Origin: JBFMCT01 sp046565765 | Lineage (GTDB): Bacteria; Actinomycetota; Acidimicrobiia; Acidimicrobiales; AC-14 | NCBI GenBank assembly: GCA_046565765.1 | Contig: JBKHXX010000032.1 | Coordinates: forward strand, 1-64,000 | Direction of reading: 5' to 3' | DNA length: 64,000 bases | Shown: one piece after another, positions 1-8,264 of the stretch | Layout: the number at the start of each line of letters is the position of its first letter | Numbering within the stretch: the stretch's first letter is position 1 | Notes under the pieces: generated by a model | Told to the model about the DNA's origin: nothing | Seen by the model: only the letters and a program-made list of their open reading frames with translations | Database searches by the model: none | Program-made: the position numbers and the translations under genes

Positions 1-599
1 TCGGCGCCTCCAACCGCGAGGACCTGATCGACCCCGCCATCCTCCGGCCCGGCCGGCTCGACGTGAAGATCAAGATCGAGCGCCCGGACGAGGGCGCGGC
101 CGAGAAGATCTTCGCCTGCTACCTCACGAGCGACCTCCCGCTCGACGAGAACGAGGTCCGCACCATCGGCGGCGGCGACCCGGACAAGGCCGTGCGGGCC
201 ATGATCGAGCGGACCGTCACGGCCATGTACGCCTCATCGGACGACAACCGCTTCCTCGAGGTCACCTACCAGTCGGGCGAGAAGGACGTGATGTTCTTCA
301 AGGACTTCTCCTCGGGCGCCATGATCGAGAACATCGTGCGCCGGGCCAAGAAGCTGGCCATCAAGCGCACCATCGCCGGCCAGGGACGGGGCATCCGCAC
401 CTCCGACCTGCTCGAGTCCATCAAGCAGGAGTACAAGGAGCACGAGGACCTGCCCAACACCACCAACCCCGACGACTGGGCCAAGATCTCGGGCAAGAAG
501 GGCGAGCGCATCGTCTACGTGCGCACCCTCATGTCCGAGGGCAAGGAGGCCAAGGGCGGCCGGGCCATCGAGCGGGTGGGCACGGGCCAGTACCTCTGA
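1..599 (+). CDS. mpa: Proteasome-associated AAA ATPase (Mpa/ARC), C-terminal part
   Basis: The 5' end lies outside the window; the frame opens at base 3 with GASNREDLIDPAILRPGRLD, the sensor/arginine-finger region of an AAA module. The small AAA lid follows, and the protein ends in GTGQYL. A C-terminal Gln-Tyr-Leu is the known docking tail of Mpa/ARC that opens the 20S gate. The enzyme recognises pupylated substrates through N-terminal coiled coils (not seen here), unfolds them with ATP and feeds them to PrcAB in the cytoplasm. Dop and Pup lie directly downstream, as in other actinobacterial Pup loci. Its stop codon overlaps the presumed start of the SDR gene. Confidence 0.95.
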   Translation, partial: GASNREDLIDPAILRPGRLDVKIKIERPDEGAAEKIFACYLTSDLPLDENEVRTIGGGDPDKAVRAMIERTVTAMYASSDDNRFLEVTYQSGEKDVMFFKDFSSGAMIENIVRRAKKLAIKRTIAGQGRGIRTSDLLESIKQEYKEHEDLPNTTNPDDWAKISGKKGERIVYVRTLMSEGKEAKGGRAIERVGTGQYL

Positions 600-1327
600 G
601 CGGGGGCGTCTGCGTCGTCACCGGCGGAGGCCGGGGGATCGGCGCGGCCACCGCCCGGCGAGCCGCAGCCGCGGGGTGGACGGTCTGGCTGTCGTGGCAG
701 CAAGACCAAGCGGCGGCCGAGTCGGTGGCCGGCGAGGTCGGGGGTCGGGCGGTGCGGGCCGACGTTGCCGTCGAGGCCGACGTGGTGGCCCTCTTCGCGG
801 CGGCGGCCGAGGTGGGCCCGATCACGGCGGCGGTGGCCAACGCAGGCATCGTCGGCCCCGCCACCCGGGTCGACGAGCTGTCCTACCACCGGGTCCGGCG
901 CATGGTGGACGTCAACGTGGTGGGCCTGATCCTCACCGCCCGGGAGGCGGTACGGCGGATGTCGACCGGCCACGGCGGCTCGGGCGGGTCGTTCGTGGCC
1001 GTCTCGTCCGTCGCCGCCCGGCTGGGGTCGGCCAACGAGTACGTGGACTACGCCGCCTCCAAGGGGGCGGTCGACTCCTTCACGCTGGGCCTGGCCCGCG
1101 AGGTGGCGGGGGAGGGCATCCGGGCCAACGTCGTGCGGCCCGGGATCATCGACACCGGCATCCACGCCAGCGGCGGCCAGCCCGACCGGGTGGCCCGCCT
1201 GGCTCCCGACATACCGATGGGAAGGGGGGGCACGGCCGACGAGGTGGCGGCCGCCATCGTGTGGCTGCTGTCGGACGAGGCCTCGTTCACCACCGGGGCC
1301 GTGCTCGACGTCAGCGGGGGGCGTTGA
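596..1327 (+). CDS. Short-chain dehydrogenase/reductase, possible CTG start
   Basis: A classical SDR of about 243 residues. The N-terminal cofactor motif TGGGRGIG is encoded from about 620, NAG at about 838, a catalytic SSV serine segment at about 1005, and YAASK (Tyr and Lys catalytic) at about 1049. The C-terminus is DVSGGR. It is probably an NAD(P)-dependent alcohol/keto reductase, FabG-like; the substrate is unknown. No ATG, GTG or TTG lies in this frame near the N-terminus. The motif begins only 24 bases after the ATPase stop, and CTG at 596-598 overlaps that stop as CTGA. A GTG in another frame (676) and a later in-frame one would delete the Rossmann motif. It sits between mpa and dop, and a role in pupylation is not evident. 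Confidence 0.8.
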   Translation: MSGGVCVVTGGGRGIGAATARRAAAAGWTVWLSWQQDQAAAESVAGEVGGRAVRADVAVEADVVALFAAAAEVGPITAAVANAGIVGPATRVDELSYHRVRRMVDVNVVGLILTAREAVRRMSTGHGGSGGSFVAVSSVAARLGSANEYVDYAASKGAVDSFTLGLAREVAGEGIRANVVRPGIIDTGIHASGGQPDRVARLAPDIPMGRGGTADEVAAAIVWLLSDEASFTTGAVLDVSGGR

Positions 1328-1371
1328 GTGCGCCCAACAACGGCCCAGCCAGGGGGTAGGGTCGGCTCGCT

Positions 1372-2889
1372 ATGGCCATCCGCAAGGTCTGCGGGATCGA
1401 GACCGAGTACGGGATCGTCCTCCGCGGCGCCGGGGAGTCGAACCCCATCGCCGCCTCGTCCCTGCTGATCAACGCCTACGTCTCCCGGCTGGCCCGCCTG
1501 GCGTCGGCGGCGGGGCCGGGCAACCCGGTGGCCTGGGACTTCGAGGACGAGAGCCCCGGCCGCGACGCCCGCGGCTTCGCTCGCGAGGGAGCCATGGCCC
1601 CCGAGGTGGAGACCCATCTGGTCAACGCGGTGCTGACCAACGGGGCCCGCTACTACGTCGACCACGCCCACCCCGAGTACTCCACGCCCGAGTGCGGCGA
1701 CGCCCTGGAGCTCGTCCGCTACGACAAGGCGGGGGAGCGCATCCTGGCCCGGTCGATCGAGGCGGCGGCGGAGATGCTGCCCCCCGGGCAGGAAGTCGTC
1801 GTCTACAAGAACAACTCCGACCGCAAGGGCAACTCCTACGGGTGCCACGAGAACTACCTGATGGACCGCTCGGTCCCGTTCTCCACCATCGCCCAGCTGA
1901 TCACCCCGCACTTCGTCACCCGGCTGATCTTCACGGGGGCGGGCAAGGTGGGCAGCGAGTCGGCCGGGGCGGGGGCGGGCGACGTGCGCTTCCAGCTCAG
2001 CCAGCGGGCCGAGTTCTTCGAGGAGGAGGTCGGCCTCGAGACCACGCTCAAGCGGCCGCTGGTCAACACCCGCGACGAGCCCCACGCCGACGCCCAAAAG
2101 TACCGCCGCCTCCACGTCATCGTGGGCGACGCCAACCTGGCCGAGATCTCGACCTACCTCAAGGTGGGCACCACCGCCATCGTGCTGGCCATGATCGAGG
2201 ACGGCGACCTGGGCGACGGCGACCTGTCCCTCGCCAACCCCGTCCAGGCGCACCGCCACGTCGCCTACGACCTGTCGCTGGAGCGGCCGCTCGAGCTGGC
2301 CGACGGCCGGCGCATGACCGCCCTCGAGATCCAGTGGGAGCACCTCGACCGGGCCCGCAAGTGGGCCGAGAGCCGGGGCCTGGAGGCGGTGGGGGAGGAC
2401 GTGGGGCCCGACGTGCTCCGCCGCTGGGAGGACGTGCTGGCCCAGCTCGAGATCGACCCCATGGGCCTGGCCGACCAGCTCGACTGGGTGGCCAAGTACC
2501 AGCTGGTGGACGCCTACCGCCGCCGCCACGACCTGTCGTGGTCCGACGCCCGCCTGGCCGCCCTCGACCTCCAGTACCACGACGTCCGCCCGGGCAAGTC
2601 CCTGTTCGCCCGGGTCGGCACCCAGCGGCTGGTGGACGAGGAGTCCGTCCTGCTGGCCACCACCGAGCCGCCCCCGTCCACCCGCGCCTACTTCCGGGGC
2701 AAGTGCCTCCAGCGGTGGGCCTCGTCCATCTCGGCCGCCAACTGGGATTCCCTCGTCTTCGACCTCGGCACCGACCCCCTGCGCCGGGTCCCGATGATGG
2801 AACCCCTCAAAGGAACGGCGGCCCACGTCGATACGCTGTTGGCAGCCTGCGACACCCCGGCGCAGCTGCTCGAGGCGTTGGGTTCCTAG
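1372..2889 (+). CDS. dop: Pup deamidase/depupylase Dop
   Basis: 505 residues of the carboxylate-amine ligase-like Dop/PafA family. The N-terminal GIETEYG (residues 8-14) supplies the acidic metal/ATP ligands, and an extended segment at about residues 45-70 (PVAWDFEDESPGRDARG) is in the position of the Dop loop, which PafA lacks. Dop converts the C-terminal Gln of Pup to Glu and also removes Pup from substrates. Pup here ends in GGQ, so the deamidase step is required. The gene starts at ATG 1372 and stops at 2889, eight bases before pup, consistent with co-transcription. The fold is shared with PafA at 6906, its ligase paralogue. Confidence 0.96.
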   Translation: MAIRKVCGIETEYGIVLRGAGESNPIAASSLLINAYVSRLARLASAAGPGNPVAWDFEDESPGRDARGFAREGAMAPEVETHLVNAVLTNGARYYVDHAHPEYSTPECGDALELVRYDKAGERILARSIEAAAEMLPPGQEVVVYKNNSDRKGNSYGCHENYLMDRSVPFSTIAQLITPHFVTRLIFTGAGKVGSESAGAGAGDVRFQLSQRAEFFEEEVGLETTLKRPLVNTRDEPHADAQKYRRLHVIVGDANLAEISTYLKVGTTAIVLAMIEDGDLGDGDLSLANPVQAHRHVAYDLSLERPLELADGRRMTALEIQWEHLDRARKWAESRGLEAVGEDVGPDVLRRWEDVLAQLEIDPMGLADQLDWVAKYQLVDAYRRRHDLSWSDARLAALDLQYHDVRPGKSLFARVGTQRLVDEESVLLATTEPPPSTRAYFRGKCLQRWASSISAANWDSLVFDLGTDPLRRVPMMEPLKGTAAHVDTLLAACDTPAQLLEALGS

Positions 2890-2896
2890 GAGGACC

Positions 2897-3091
2897 ATGG
2901 CAGAGCGAGAGCAGAAGCGGAAGCAGGCCCCGGCCCGCACCGACGAGGTGCAGGAGACGGTCCCCGCTCCCACGCGCCAAGGCGAGAAATTGAAGGCCGA
3001 ACTAGACGACCTTTTGGACGAAATCGACGAAGTCCTCGAAGACAACGCGGAGGAGTTTGTGCGCTCCTACGTTCAGAAGGGCGGTCAGTAG
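2897..3091 (+). CDS. pup: Prokaryotic ubiquitin-like protein Pup
   Basis: 64 residues ending in the conserved SYVQKGGQ. The N-terminal half is polar and disordered; the second half (LDDLLDEIDEVLEDNAEEF) is the helix-forming segment that binds the Mpa coiled coils. The C-terminal Gln must be deamidated by Dop before PafA links it to substrate lysines. A strong AGGAGG at 2888-2893 overlaps the dop stop and precedes the ATG. Codon use changes inside the gene. Up to codon 30 all five Glu codons are GAG. From AAA TTG at codons 31-32 (2987) onward come GAA, CTA, CTT, TTG, TTT and GTT, unlike the neighbouring genes. The base count for 3001-3060 is 30 G+C of 60. Confidence 0.97.
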   Translation: MAEREQKRKQAPARTDEVQETVPAPTRQGEKLKAELDDLLDEIDEVLEDNAEEFVRSYVQKGGQ

Positions 3092-3129
3092 TTTCGTTCA
3101 ATAGGAGCCAGAGCCCTCGCCGCATCTGA

Positions 3130-3135
3130 TACAAT
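3130..3135 (+). promoter_or_regulatory. Extended -10 promoter of the HNH gene
   Basis: TGATACAAT at 3127-3135 is a TG-N-TACAAT extended -10 element. Its hexamer ends five bases before the ATG at 3141, so a transcript starting about seven bases downstream would be leaderless or nearly so. No clear ribosome-binding site lies in the gap and no good -35 is seen. This is the only AT-rich stretch in the surrounding operon. Inference from sequence only. Confidence 0.5.
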
Positions 3136-3140
3136 TGGAC

Positions 3141-3701
3141 ATGAAGCAATGCAAGGTCTGTGGCGAGCTTAAGGCGCTAACCGAGTTCTATCGAATGGCG
3201 CAAATGCGCGATGGCCATCGGAACGACTGCAAGGCGTGCAACCTCGCTGCGAAGGCTGCCCGTTACCAGGCCAATCCCGGTCCGGCTCGGGCTCGGGCCC
3301 AACAGTGGCGTATCGACAATCCTGAGCGGTACGCGTCCAACCAGGCGGACTTCCGCGCTTCGGGTCGGAAGGCGATTGCCGATCGGAAGAGTCACCTCAA
3401 GCGGAACTACGGCCTCACTATTGAGCAATACGAAGCGATGCTCCTCGCGCAAGGGGGCGGCTGTGGAATCTGCCGACGTACCCCTCGTCCGGATATCTCG
3501 CTGCACGTTGATCACGACCACGCCAGCGGTGCGATCCGTGGAATCTTGTGCTTCAAGTGCAACAACGCCCTGGGTGATTTCGAGGATGACCCGGTTCTCC
3601 TCCGCCGAGCTCTCGCCTACGTCGAGCGCCAAGGAGCCGACGACCTGGACGAGCTGGCCCGCCGGCGGGTTTGGGCCCTCGTCGGCCGCAAGGCCGGTTG
3701 A
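3141..3701 (+). CDS. Endonuclease VII-type HNH nuclease inserted between pup and prcB
   Basis: 186 residues from ATG 3141 (TTG 3135 would add two residues). An N-terminal zinc-ribbon-like CxxC...CxxC (Cys4, 7, 30, 33) is followed by a charged helical linker. The C-terminal recombination endonuclease VII / HNH core has CGIC (108-111), HVDHDH (122-127) and CFKC (137-140). The histidine/aspartate cluster is the metal and catalytic centre in this family, and the two CxxC pairs hold a structural zinc. Such genes are typical of phages and free-standing homing nucleases. It interrupts the usual pup-prcB-prcA order. Bases 3181-3240 count 35 G+C of 60, lower than the flanking genes. It has its own -10 element. 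The target is unknown. Confidence 0.85.
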   Translation: MKQCKVCGELKALTEFYRMAQMRDGHRNDCKACNLAAKAARYQANPGPARARAQQWRIDNPERYASNQADFRASGRKAIADRKSHLKRNYGLTIEQYEAMLLAQGGGCGICRRTPRPDISLHVDHDHASGAIRGILCFKCNNALGDFEDDPVLLRRALAYVERQGADDLDELARRRVWALVGRKAG

Positions 3702-3727
3702 GCGGGGAGCACTACTCTGCGGGGGCC

Positions 3728-4522
3728 ATGGCCCTTCCCGTGTTCGGGCCCGGGCAGGATCCCGGGCCCAGCTTCGCCGAGCTGTTGAAGCGTTCCTCCG
3801 TGCCGCCGCCCGCTCCGGGCGGGTCGGGAGGGGTGCAGATCCCACATGGCACGACGATCGTGGCCATCCGCTACGCCGACGGGGTCGTGATGGCGGGCGA
3901 CCGGCGGGCGACGGAGGGGTACAGCATCGCCCACCGGGCCATCGAGAAGGTCTACCCGGCCGACCGCCACTCGGGTGTGTCGATCGCGGGGGCGGCGGGG
4001 TTCGCGGTGGAGATGGTCAAGCTCTTCCAGACCGAGCTCGAGCACTACGAGAAGGTCGAGGGGAGCGCCCTCAGCCTGGAGGGCAAGGCCAACAAGCTGG
4101 GCCAGATGGTCCGGGGCAACCTCGACATGGCCATGGCCGGCCTCGCCGTGGTCCCGATCTACGCCGGCTACGACCTGCGCCGCCGCACCGGCCGCATCTT
4201 CAAGTACGACATCACCGGCGGCCGGTACGAGGAGGACGACTTCCACGCCACCGGCTCGGGCGGCCGCGACGCCCGCACCACCATCAAGCTGGGCTTTCGT
4301 GAGGACATGGACCGCGAGGCGGCCATCGAGCTGGCCATCGAGGGCTTGTACCAGGCCGCCGACGAGGACTCCGCCACCGGCGGTCCCGACGTGGTGCGGG
4401 GCATCTACCCCACGGTGGCGACCATCACGGCCGAGGGCTTCGAGCGGGTCGGCGACGAAGAGGTGGCCGAGCGCTTCCAGGCCCTGATCGCCCGCAAGTC
4501 GGCCGAGGGCCAGCAGCGATGA
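3728..4522 (+). CDS. prcB: Proteasome subunit beta PrcB
   Basis: 264 residues from ATG 3728. A propeptide of about 41 residues ends at HG, and autoprocessing would expose Thr42 in TTIVAIRYADGVVMAGDRRAT, the N-terminal threonine nucleophile region of 20S beta subunits. The Asp and Lys/Arg that assist catalysis lie in the GDRRAT segment and beyond. It forms the inner rings of the 20S core that degrades pupylated proteins delivered by Mpa. It begins 26 bases after the HNH gene and its stop overlaps the prcA start as ATGA (4519-4522), so beta and alpha are translationally coupled. An upstream in-frame ORF extension into the HNH gene is not used, since ATG 3728 gives the normal propeptide. Confidence 0.96.
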   Translation: MALPVFGPGQDPGPSFAELLKRSSVPPPAPGGSGGVQIPHGTTIVAIRYADGVVMAGDRRATEGYSIAHRAIEKVYPADRHSGVSIAGAAGFAVEMVKLFQTELEHYEKVEGSALSLEGKANKLGQMVRGNLDMAMAGLAVVPIYAGYDLRRRTGRIFKYDITGGRYEEDDFHATGSGGRDARTTIKLGFREDMDREAAIELAIEGLYQAADEDSATGGPDVVRGIYPTVATITAEGFERVGDEEVAERFQALIARKSAEGQQR

Positions 4523-5202
4523 CCATGCCGTTCGGCTACGTGTCGCCCGAGCAGGCGATGAAGGACCGGGCCGACTTCGCCCGCAAGAACGTGGCCAAGG
4601 GCCGCCCCCTCGTCGCCCTCGTCTACGACGACGGGGTCCTGCTGTGCGCCGAGAACCCGTCCCGCACGCTGCACAAGATCAGCGAGATCTACGACCGCAT
4701 CGCATTCGCAGGTGTCGGCAAGTACAACGAGTTCGACACCTTGCGCACCGCCGGCGTGCGGATGGCCGACGTCAAGGGCTACCAGTACTCCCGTGAGGAC
4801 GTGGACGCGCGGGCCCTGGCCAACGCCTACGCCCAGCACCTGGGCCAGATCTTCACGCACGAGATGAAGCCGCTGGAAGTGGAGATCCTGGTGGCCGAGG
4901 TGGGCTACGAGCCGGGTGGCGACCAGCTCTTCCACATCCTCTACGACGGCACGGTGGTGGACGAGCAGCACTTCAGCGTGCTCGGGGGCGACGCCGACAC
5001 CATCACCGAGCGCCTCCGCAACCGCTTCACCGAGGGCATGAACAAGAGCTCGGCCCTGCGGGCTGCGGTGGCCGCCCTGGCCGGCGAGGAGCGCAAGCCG
5101 GCCGTCACCGAGCTGGAGGCGGCCGTGCTGGCCCGCACCAACGGCCGGCGGGCGTTCCGCCGCATGGAGCCGGCCGAGCTGGAAAGCCTGCTGGCCGACT
5201 GA
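4519..5202 (+). CDS. prcA: Proteasome subunit alpha PrcA
   Basis: 227 residues with the alpha-subunit N-terminus FGYVSPEQAMKDRADFARKN, the segment that forms the gate and H0 helix. The Ntn-hydrolase fold follows, without the catalytic threonine. It forms the outer heptameric rings that bind the QYL tail of Mpa. ATG 4519 overlaps the prcB stop; a second ATG at 4525 gives a protein two residues shorter. The C-terminus is acidic (EPAELESLLAD). Standard family length. Confidence 0.96.
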   Translation: MTMPFGYVSPEQAMKDRADFARKNVAKGRPLVALVYDDGVLLCAENPSRTLHKISEIYDRIAFAGVGKYNEFDTLRTAGVRMADVKGYQYSREDVDARALANAYAQHLGQIFTHEMKPLEVEILVAEVGYEPGGDQLFHILYDGTVVDEQHFSVLGGDADTITERLRNRFTEGMNKSSALRAAVAALAGEERKPAVTELEAAVLARTNGRRAFRRMEPAELESLLAD

Positions 5203-5234
5203 AACGTCCGGCCGCCCCGCCAGACGGTAGGGGC

Positions 5235-5951
5235 ATGGCCGTGGAAGCTGACGTTCGATCGCCGTGGGAGCACGCCGCCCGCCTCGCCGTGCCGTTCGCC
5301 CTGGTGGCGGCCCTGGCCGCGGTGAAGCCGGAGCTCGTCCGCGGCACGTTCTCCAGCGCCGAGAGCGTGCTGCGGGTGGCGGCCGTCGTCGTGGGCTGGA
5401 TCCTGGTCGCCCGCCTCCTGCGCCGGGTCATCGCCAACCCGTGGGCCCGCACCCTGGCCGTGGCCGTACCCGGCACCGCGCTGCTGTGGTTCAACGTCGC
5501 CCCCTACTTCGAGGACGACGTGACCATCGTCGACAGCTTCCCGCAGGCCGCCGCCCCCGTCAGCTCGATGGCGCCCCAGGCCGCCGCCGACACCCCGGCC
5601 ACCACTGCCGCCACCGCCCCCCAGCCCGTCCAGCTCTCCACGGGGCGGTTCGTCGGGCTCGACGGCCACCGCGGCGCGGGCGAGGCGGGCATCTTCCGGC
5701 TGCCGGGCGGCGAGGCCATCGTCGCCTTCCGGGACCTGTCGGTGTCGTCCGTGCCCGACCCCGTGCTCTACCTGGTCCCCGGGGCCGACCGCGAGAGCAA
5801 GGCCAACGGCATCCGCCTCGGCCGCTTCGACGCCGGCAAGGAGCGCTACGAGATCCCCGCCGGCACCGACCTGTCGGGGCCGGTGACGGTGCTCATCTGG
5901 TGCGAGCGGTTCGCCGTGCCGGTGGCGGGGGCCAGCCAGAACCCCGCCTGA
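5235..5951 (+). CDS. Membrane-anchored DM13-domain protein
   Basis: 238 residues. Three predicted membrane segments (about residues 16-35, 45-68, 72-95) are followed by a low-complexity Ala/Thr/Pro linker (about 105-132). The C-terminal domain begins GRFVGLDGHRGAGEAGIFRL and ends with TVLIWCERFAVPVAGA. This matches the DM13 domain, proposed for electron transfer, with its single conserved Cys in the WC segment. The domain probably faces outside. It lies 32 bases after prcA on the same strand and may be read through, but no functional link to proteolysis is known. The substrate or partner is unknown. Confidence 0.75.
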   Translation: MAVEADVRSPWEHAARLAVPFALVAALAAVKPELVRGTFSSAESVLRVAAVVVGWILVARLLRRVIANPWARTLAVAVPGTALLWFNVAPYFEDDVTIVDSFPQAAAPVSSMAPQAAADTPATTAATAPQPVQLSTGRFVGLDGHRGAGEAGIFRLPGGEAIVAFRDLSVSSVPDPVLYLVPGADRESKANGIRLGRFDAGKERYEIPAGTDLSGPVTVLIWCERFAVPVAGASQNPA

Positions 5952-6010
5952 CACCGCCGCCCCGGCCCGCGCCCGTTAACCGGCGGGCCGCTGGTACAAC
6001 GGGGTGTCGG

Positions 6011-6565
6011 ATGACGCGCAGGATCCGTTGGGCCACGGCGGTGGGGCTGCTGTGCTGCTCGCTCGGGTGGGCGGCGGTGCCCGCGGGCGCAACCGACCCG
6101 CCCCTGACCGTGCCCCCGCACCTCCACCCCGTCGTGGTGCCCTCAGCCGTGGCCGGCACCCCGGCGTATGTGCTGGTGGAGGCGGTGTTCACCCGGGTCG
6201 TCCCCGCCGGCGACGGCGTCTACCTCGAGTTCCGCCCCGCCGTCGTGGCCCCGGACGATCCCCGATGGCACGCCCTGTGGTTCCGGCCCTGCGAGACCGA
6301 GGACGTGGTGACCCGGTTCGTGGCGGCCGCGATGCCCGTCGGCGAGCCCGTGCAGATCGCCGTGCCCGTCCACCTGCCCGACTCGCTGCGGGCCCAGCTG
6401 ACCGTCAAGTGCGAGGCGGAGGGGTACCGCACGCCGGCCGAGGCCGCCGACTACGCGGCCAGCCTCTTCGCCACCAACCTCCAGACGCTGCGGGGCGAGG
6501 ACGCCGGCGTCTACGTCGGCGGTTCCCTCAACAGCCTCGTCCGGCTCGGCCGCCTCCAGGCCTAG
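6011..6565 (+). CDS. Secreted protein of unknown function
   Basis: 184 residues from ATG 6011. A signal peptide is clear: MTRRIRW, then a hydrophobic core (ATAVGLLCCSLGWAAV), then PAGATDPP, so cleavage is likely after AGA. The mature part has two cysteines (FRPCE, VKCEAE) that could form a disulfide. No domain recognised. Its stop TAG at 6563-6565 overlaps the stop of the convergent DUF2007 gene. Confidence 0.65.
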   Translation: MTRRIRWATAVGLLCCSLGWAAVPAGATDPPLTVPPHLHPVVVPSAVAGTPAYVLVEAVFTRVVPAGDGVYLEFRPAVVAPDDPRWHALWFRPCETEDVVTRFVAAAMPVGEPVQIAVPVHLPDSLRAQLTVKCEAEGYRTPAEAADYAASLFATNLQTLRGEDAGVYVGGSLNSLVRLGRLQA

Positions 6566-6882
6566 AAGCGCAGGATCAGCAGCAGGGACACGACCAGCAC
6601 GCTGACCAGCACGAGCCACAGCTCACGAGGTGCGCCGAAGTCGTCGGCCCCGCCCTCGTCCTCGAAGGCGGACTCGACCTCGTCGGCCAGCAGCAGCTCC
6701 TGGGCCACCGCCAGGTCGACCTCGGGGACGTAGACGTGCACGTCGCCCATCGGGTAGGGGCCCTCCACGCCGCCCCGCAGCTCGGTGACGATGCCCTCGC
6801 ATCCGATGCGGGCGGCGATGACCCGGGCGTGGAAGGGGTGGGCCACCGTCGCCAGCCGCACCATCCGGCCCCCGTCCATCAT
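6562..6882 (-). CDS. DUF2007-type small protein with C-terminal membrane anchor
   Basis: 106 residues. The N-terminal VRLATVAHPFHARVIAARIG, followed by GIVTELRGGVEGPYPMGDVHVYVPEVDLAVAQELL, matches the DUF2007 'putative signal-transducing' fold (two-layer domain, often fused to other modules). The C-terminus LWLVLVSVLVVSLLLILRF is a single transmembrane helix, so it is probably a tail-anchored membrane protein. Start ATG-ATG at 6882/6879. Divergent from pafA, with 23 bases between starts. Ligand unknown. Confidence 0.7.
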   Translation of the reverse strand: MMDGGRMVRLATVAHPFHARVIAARIGCEGIVTELRGGVEGPYPMGDVHVYVPEVDLAVAQELLLADEVESAFEDEGGADDFGAPRELWLVLVSVLVVSLLLILRF

Positions 6883-6905
6883 CCCGAACGGTAGCGTGGC
6901 CCCGA

Positions 6906-8264
6906 GTGGAACGACGGATCTTCGGTCTCGAGAACGAGTACGGCGTCACCTGCACGCTGCGCGGCCAGCGGCGGCTCAGCCCCGACGAGGTGGCCCGCTA
7001 CCTGTTCCGCCGGGTGGTGTCGTGGGGCCGCAGCTCCAACGTCTTCCTGGAGAACGGGGCCCGGCTCTACCTCGACGTGGGCAGCCACCCGGAGTACGCC
7101 ACCCCCGAATGCGACTCCATCGAGGACCTGGTCGCCCACGACAAGGCGGGCGAGCGCATCCTCGAGGGCCTCCTCGCCAGCGCCGAGCAGCGGCTGCGGG
7201 AGGAGGGCATCCGCGGCATCGTCTACCTGTTCAAGAACAACACCGACTCGGCCGGCAACTCCTACGGCTGCCACGAGAACTACCTCACCAGCCGCCGCGA
7301 CGACTTCGGCCACTACGCCGAGGTGCTCATCCCCTTCTTCGTGACCCGCCAGGTCTACGCCGGGGCGGGCAAGGTGCTGAACACGGCCCGCGGCGCGACG
7401 TTCTGCATCAGCCAGCGGGCGGAGCACATCTGGGAGGGCGTGTCGTCGGCCACCACCCGCAGCCGTCCCATCATCAACACCCGCGACGAGCCCCACGCCG
7501 ACGCCGAGCGCTACCGCCGCCTCCACGTGATCGTGGGCGACTCCAACATGAGCGAGTACTCGACGTTCCTCAAGGTGGGGGCCACGTCGATCCTGCTCCG
7601 CATGCTGGAAGACCCGTCGGTCGTCATGCGCGACATGACCCTCGACAACCCCATCCGGGCCATCCGCGACATCAGCCACGACATCACCTGCACCCGCAAG
7701 GTGCGGCTGGAGAACGGCCGGGAGCTGTCGGCCATCCAGGTCCAGGCCGAGTACCTGGCCCGGGCCAAGCGGTACTCGGAGTCCAAGGGGCTGTCCCCCC
7801 TCGAGGAGCAGGCGCTGAAGATGTGGGAGCACTGCCTCACCAAGCTGGAGGTCGACCCCCTGTCGCTCGATCGGGAGTGCGACTGGGTGATCAAGCACCG
7901 GCTGGTGGAGGCCTACCGGGAGCGCCACGGGATCCCCCTCAGCCACCCCAAGGTGGCCCTGCTCGACCTCCAGTACCACGACGTCAACCGCCGCCGCGGC
8001 CTCTACTACCGCATGCAGGAGCGGGGCCTGCTGGAGCGGGTGGTCACCGACGCCGCCATCGACAAGGCCATCAACAGCCCGCCCCAGACCACGCGGGCCC
8101 GCCTGCGCGGCGAGTTCATCCGCAAGGCCAAGGAGCGCAAGCGCGACTACACCGTCGACTGGGTCCACCTGAAGCTCAACGACCAGGCCCAGCGCACGGT
8201 GCTGTGCAAGGACCCGTTCAAGTCGCGCGACGAGCGGGTCGAGAAGCTGATCGCCAGCCTCTAG
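6906..8264 (+). CDS. pafA: Pup-protein ligase PafA
   Basis: 452 residues, GTG start 6906. GLENEYG (residues 7-13) is the ligase version of the metal/ATP-binding strand seen in Dop. The FKNNTDSAGNSYGCHENYL and INTRDEPHADAERYRRLHVI blocks are shared with Dop and line the active site. PafA uses ATP to form an isopeptide bond between Pup's C-terminal Glu and substrate lysine side chains. Unlike the common mpa-dop-pup-prcBA-pafA order, three small genes separate it from prcA. It is distinguished from Dop by its shorter length and by the absence of the Dop loop. Confidence 0.96.
   Translation: MERRIFGLENEYGVTCTLRGQRRLSPDEVARYLFRRVVSWGRSSNVFLENGARLYLDVGSHPEYATPECDSIEDLVAHDKAGERILEGLLASAEQRLREEGIRGIVYLFKNNTDSAGNSYGCHENYLTSRRDDFGHYAEVLIPFFVTRQVYAGAGKVLNTARGATFCISQRAEHIWEGVSSATTRSRPIINTRDEPHADAERYRRLHVIVGDSNMSEYSTFLKVGATSILLRMLEDPSVVMRDMTLDNPIRAIRDISHDITCTRKVRLENGRELSAIQVQAEYLARAKRYSESKGLSPLEEQALKMWEHCLTKLEVDPLSLDRECDWVIKHRLVEAYRERHGIPLSHPKVALLDLQYHDVNRRRGLYYRMQERGLLERVVTDAAIDKAINSPPQTTRARLRGEFIRKAKERKRDYTVDWVHLKLNDQAQRTVLCKDPFKSRDERVEKLIASL

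Noticed and set aside
3141..3701. HNH gene as part of a restriction or group I intron system
   Set aside because: No methyltransferase nearby, and pup and prcB are both complete on either side, so no intron or intein interrupts a coding sequence.
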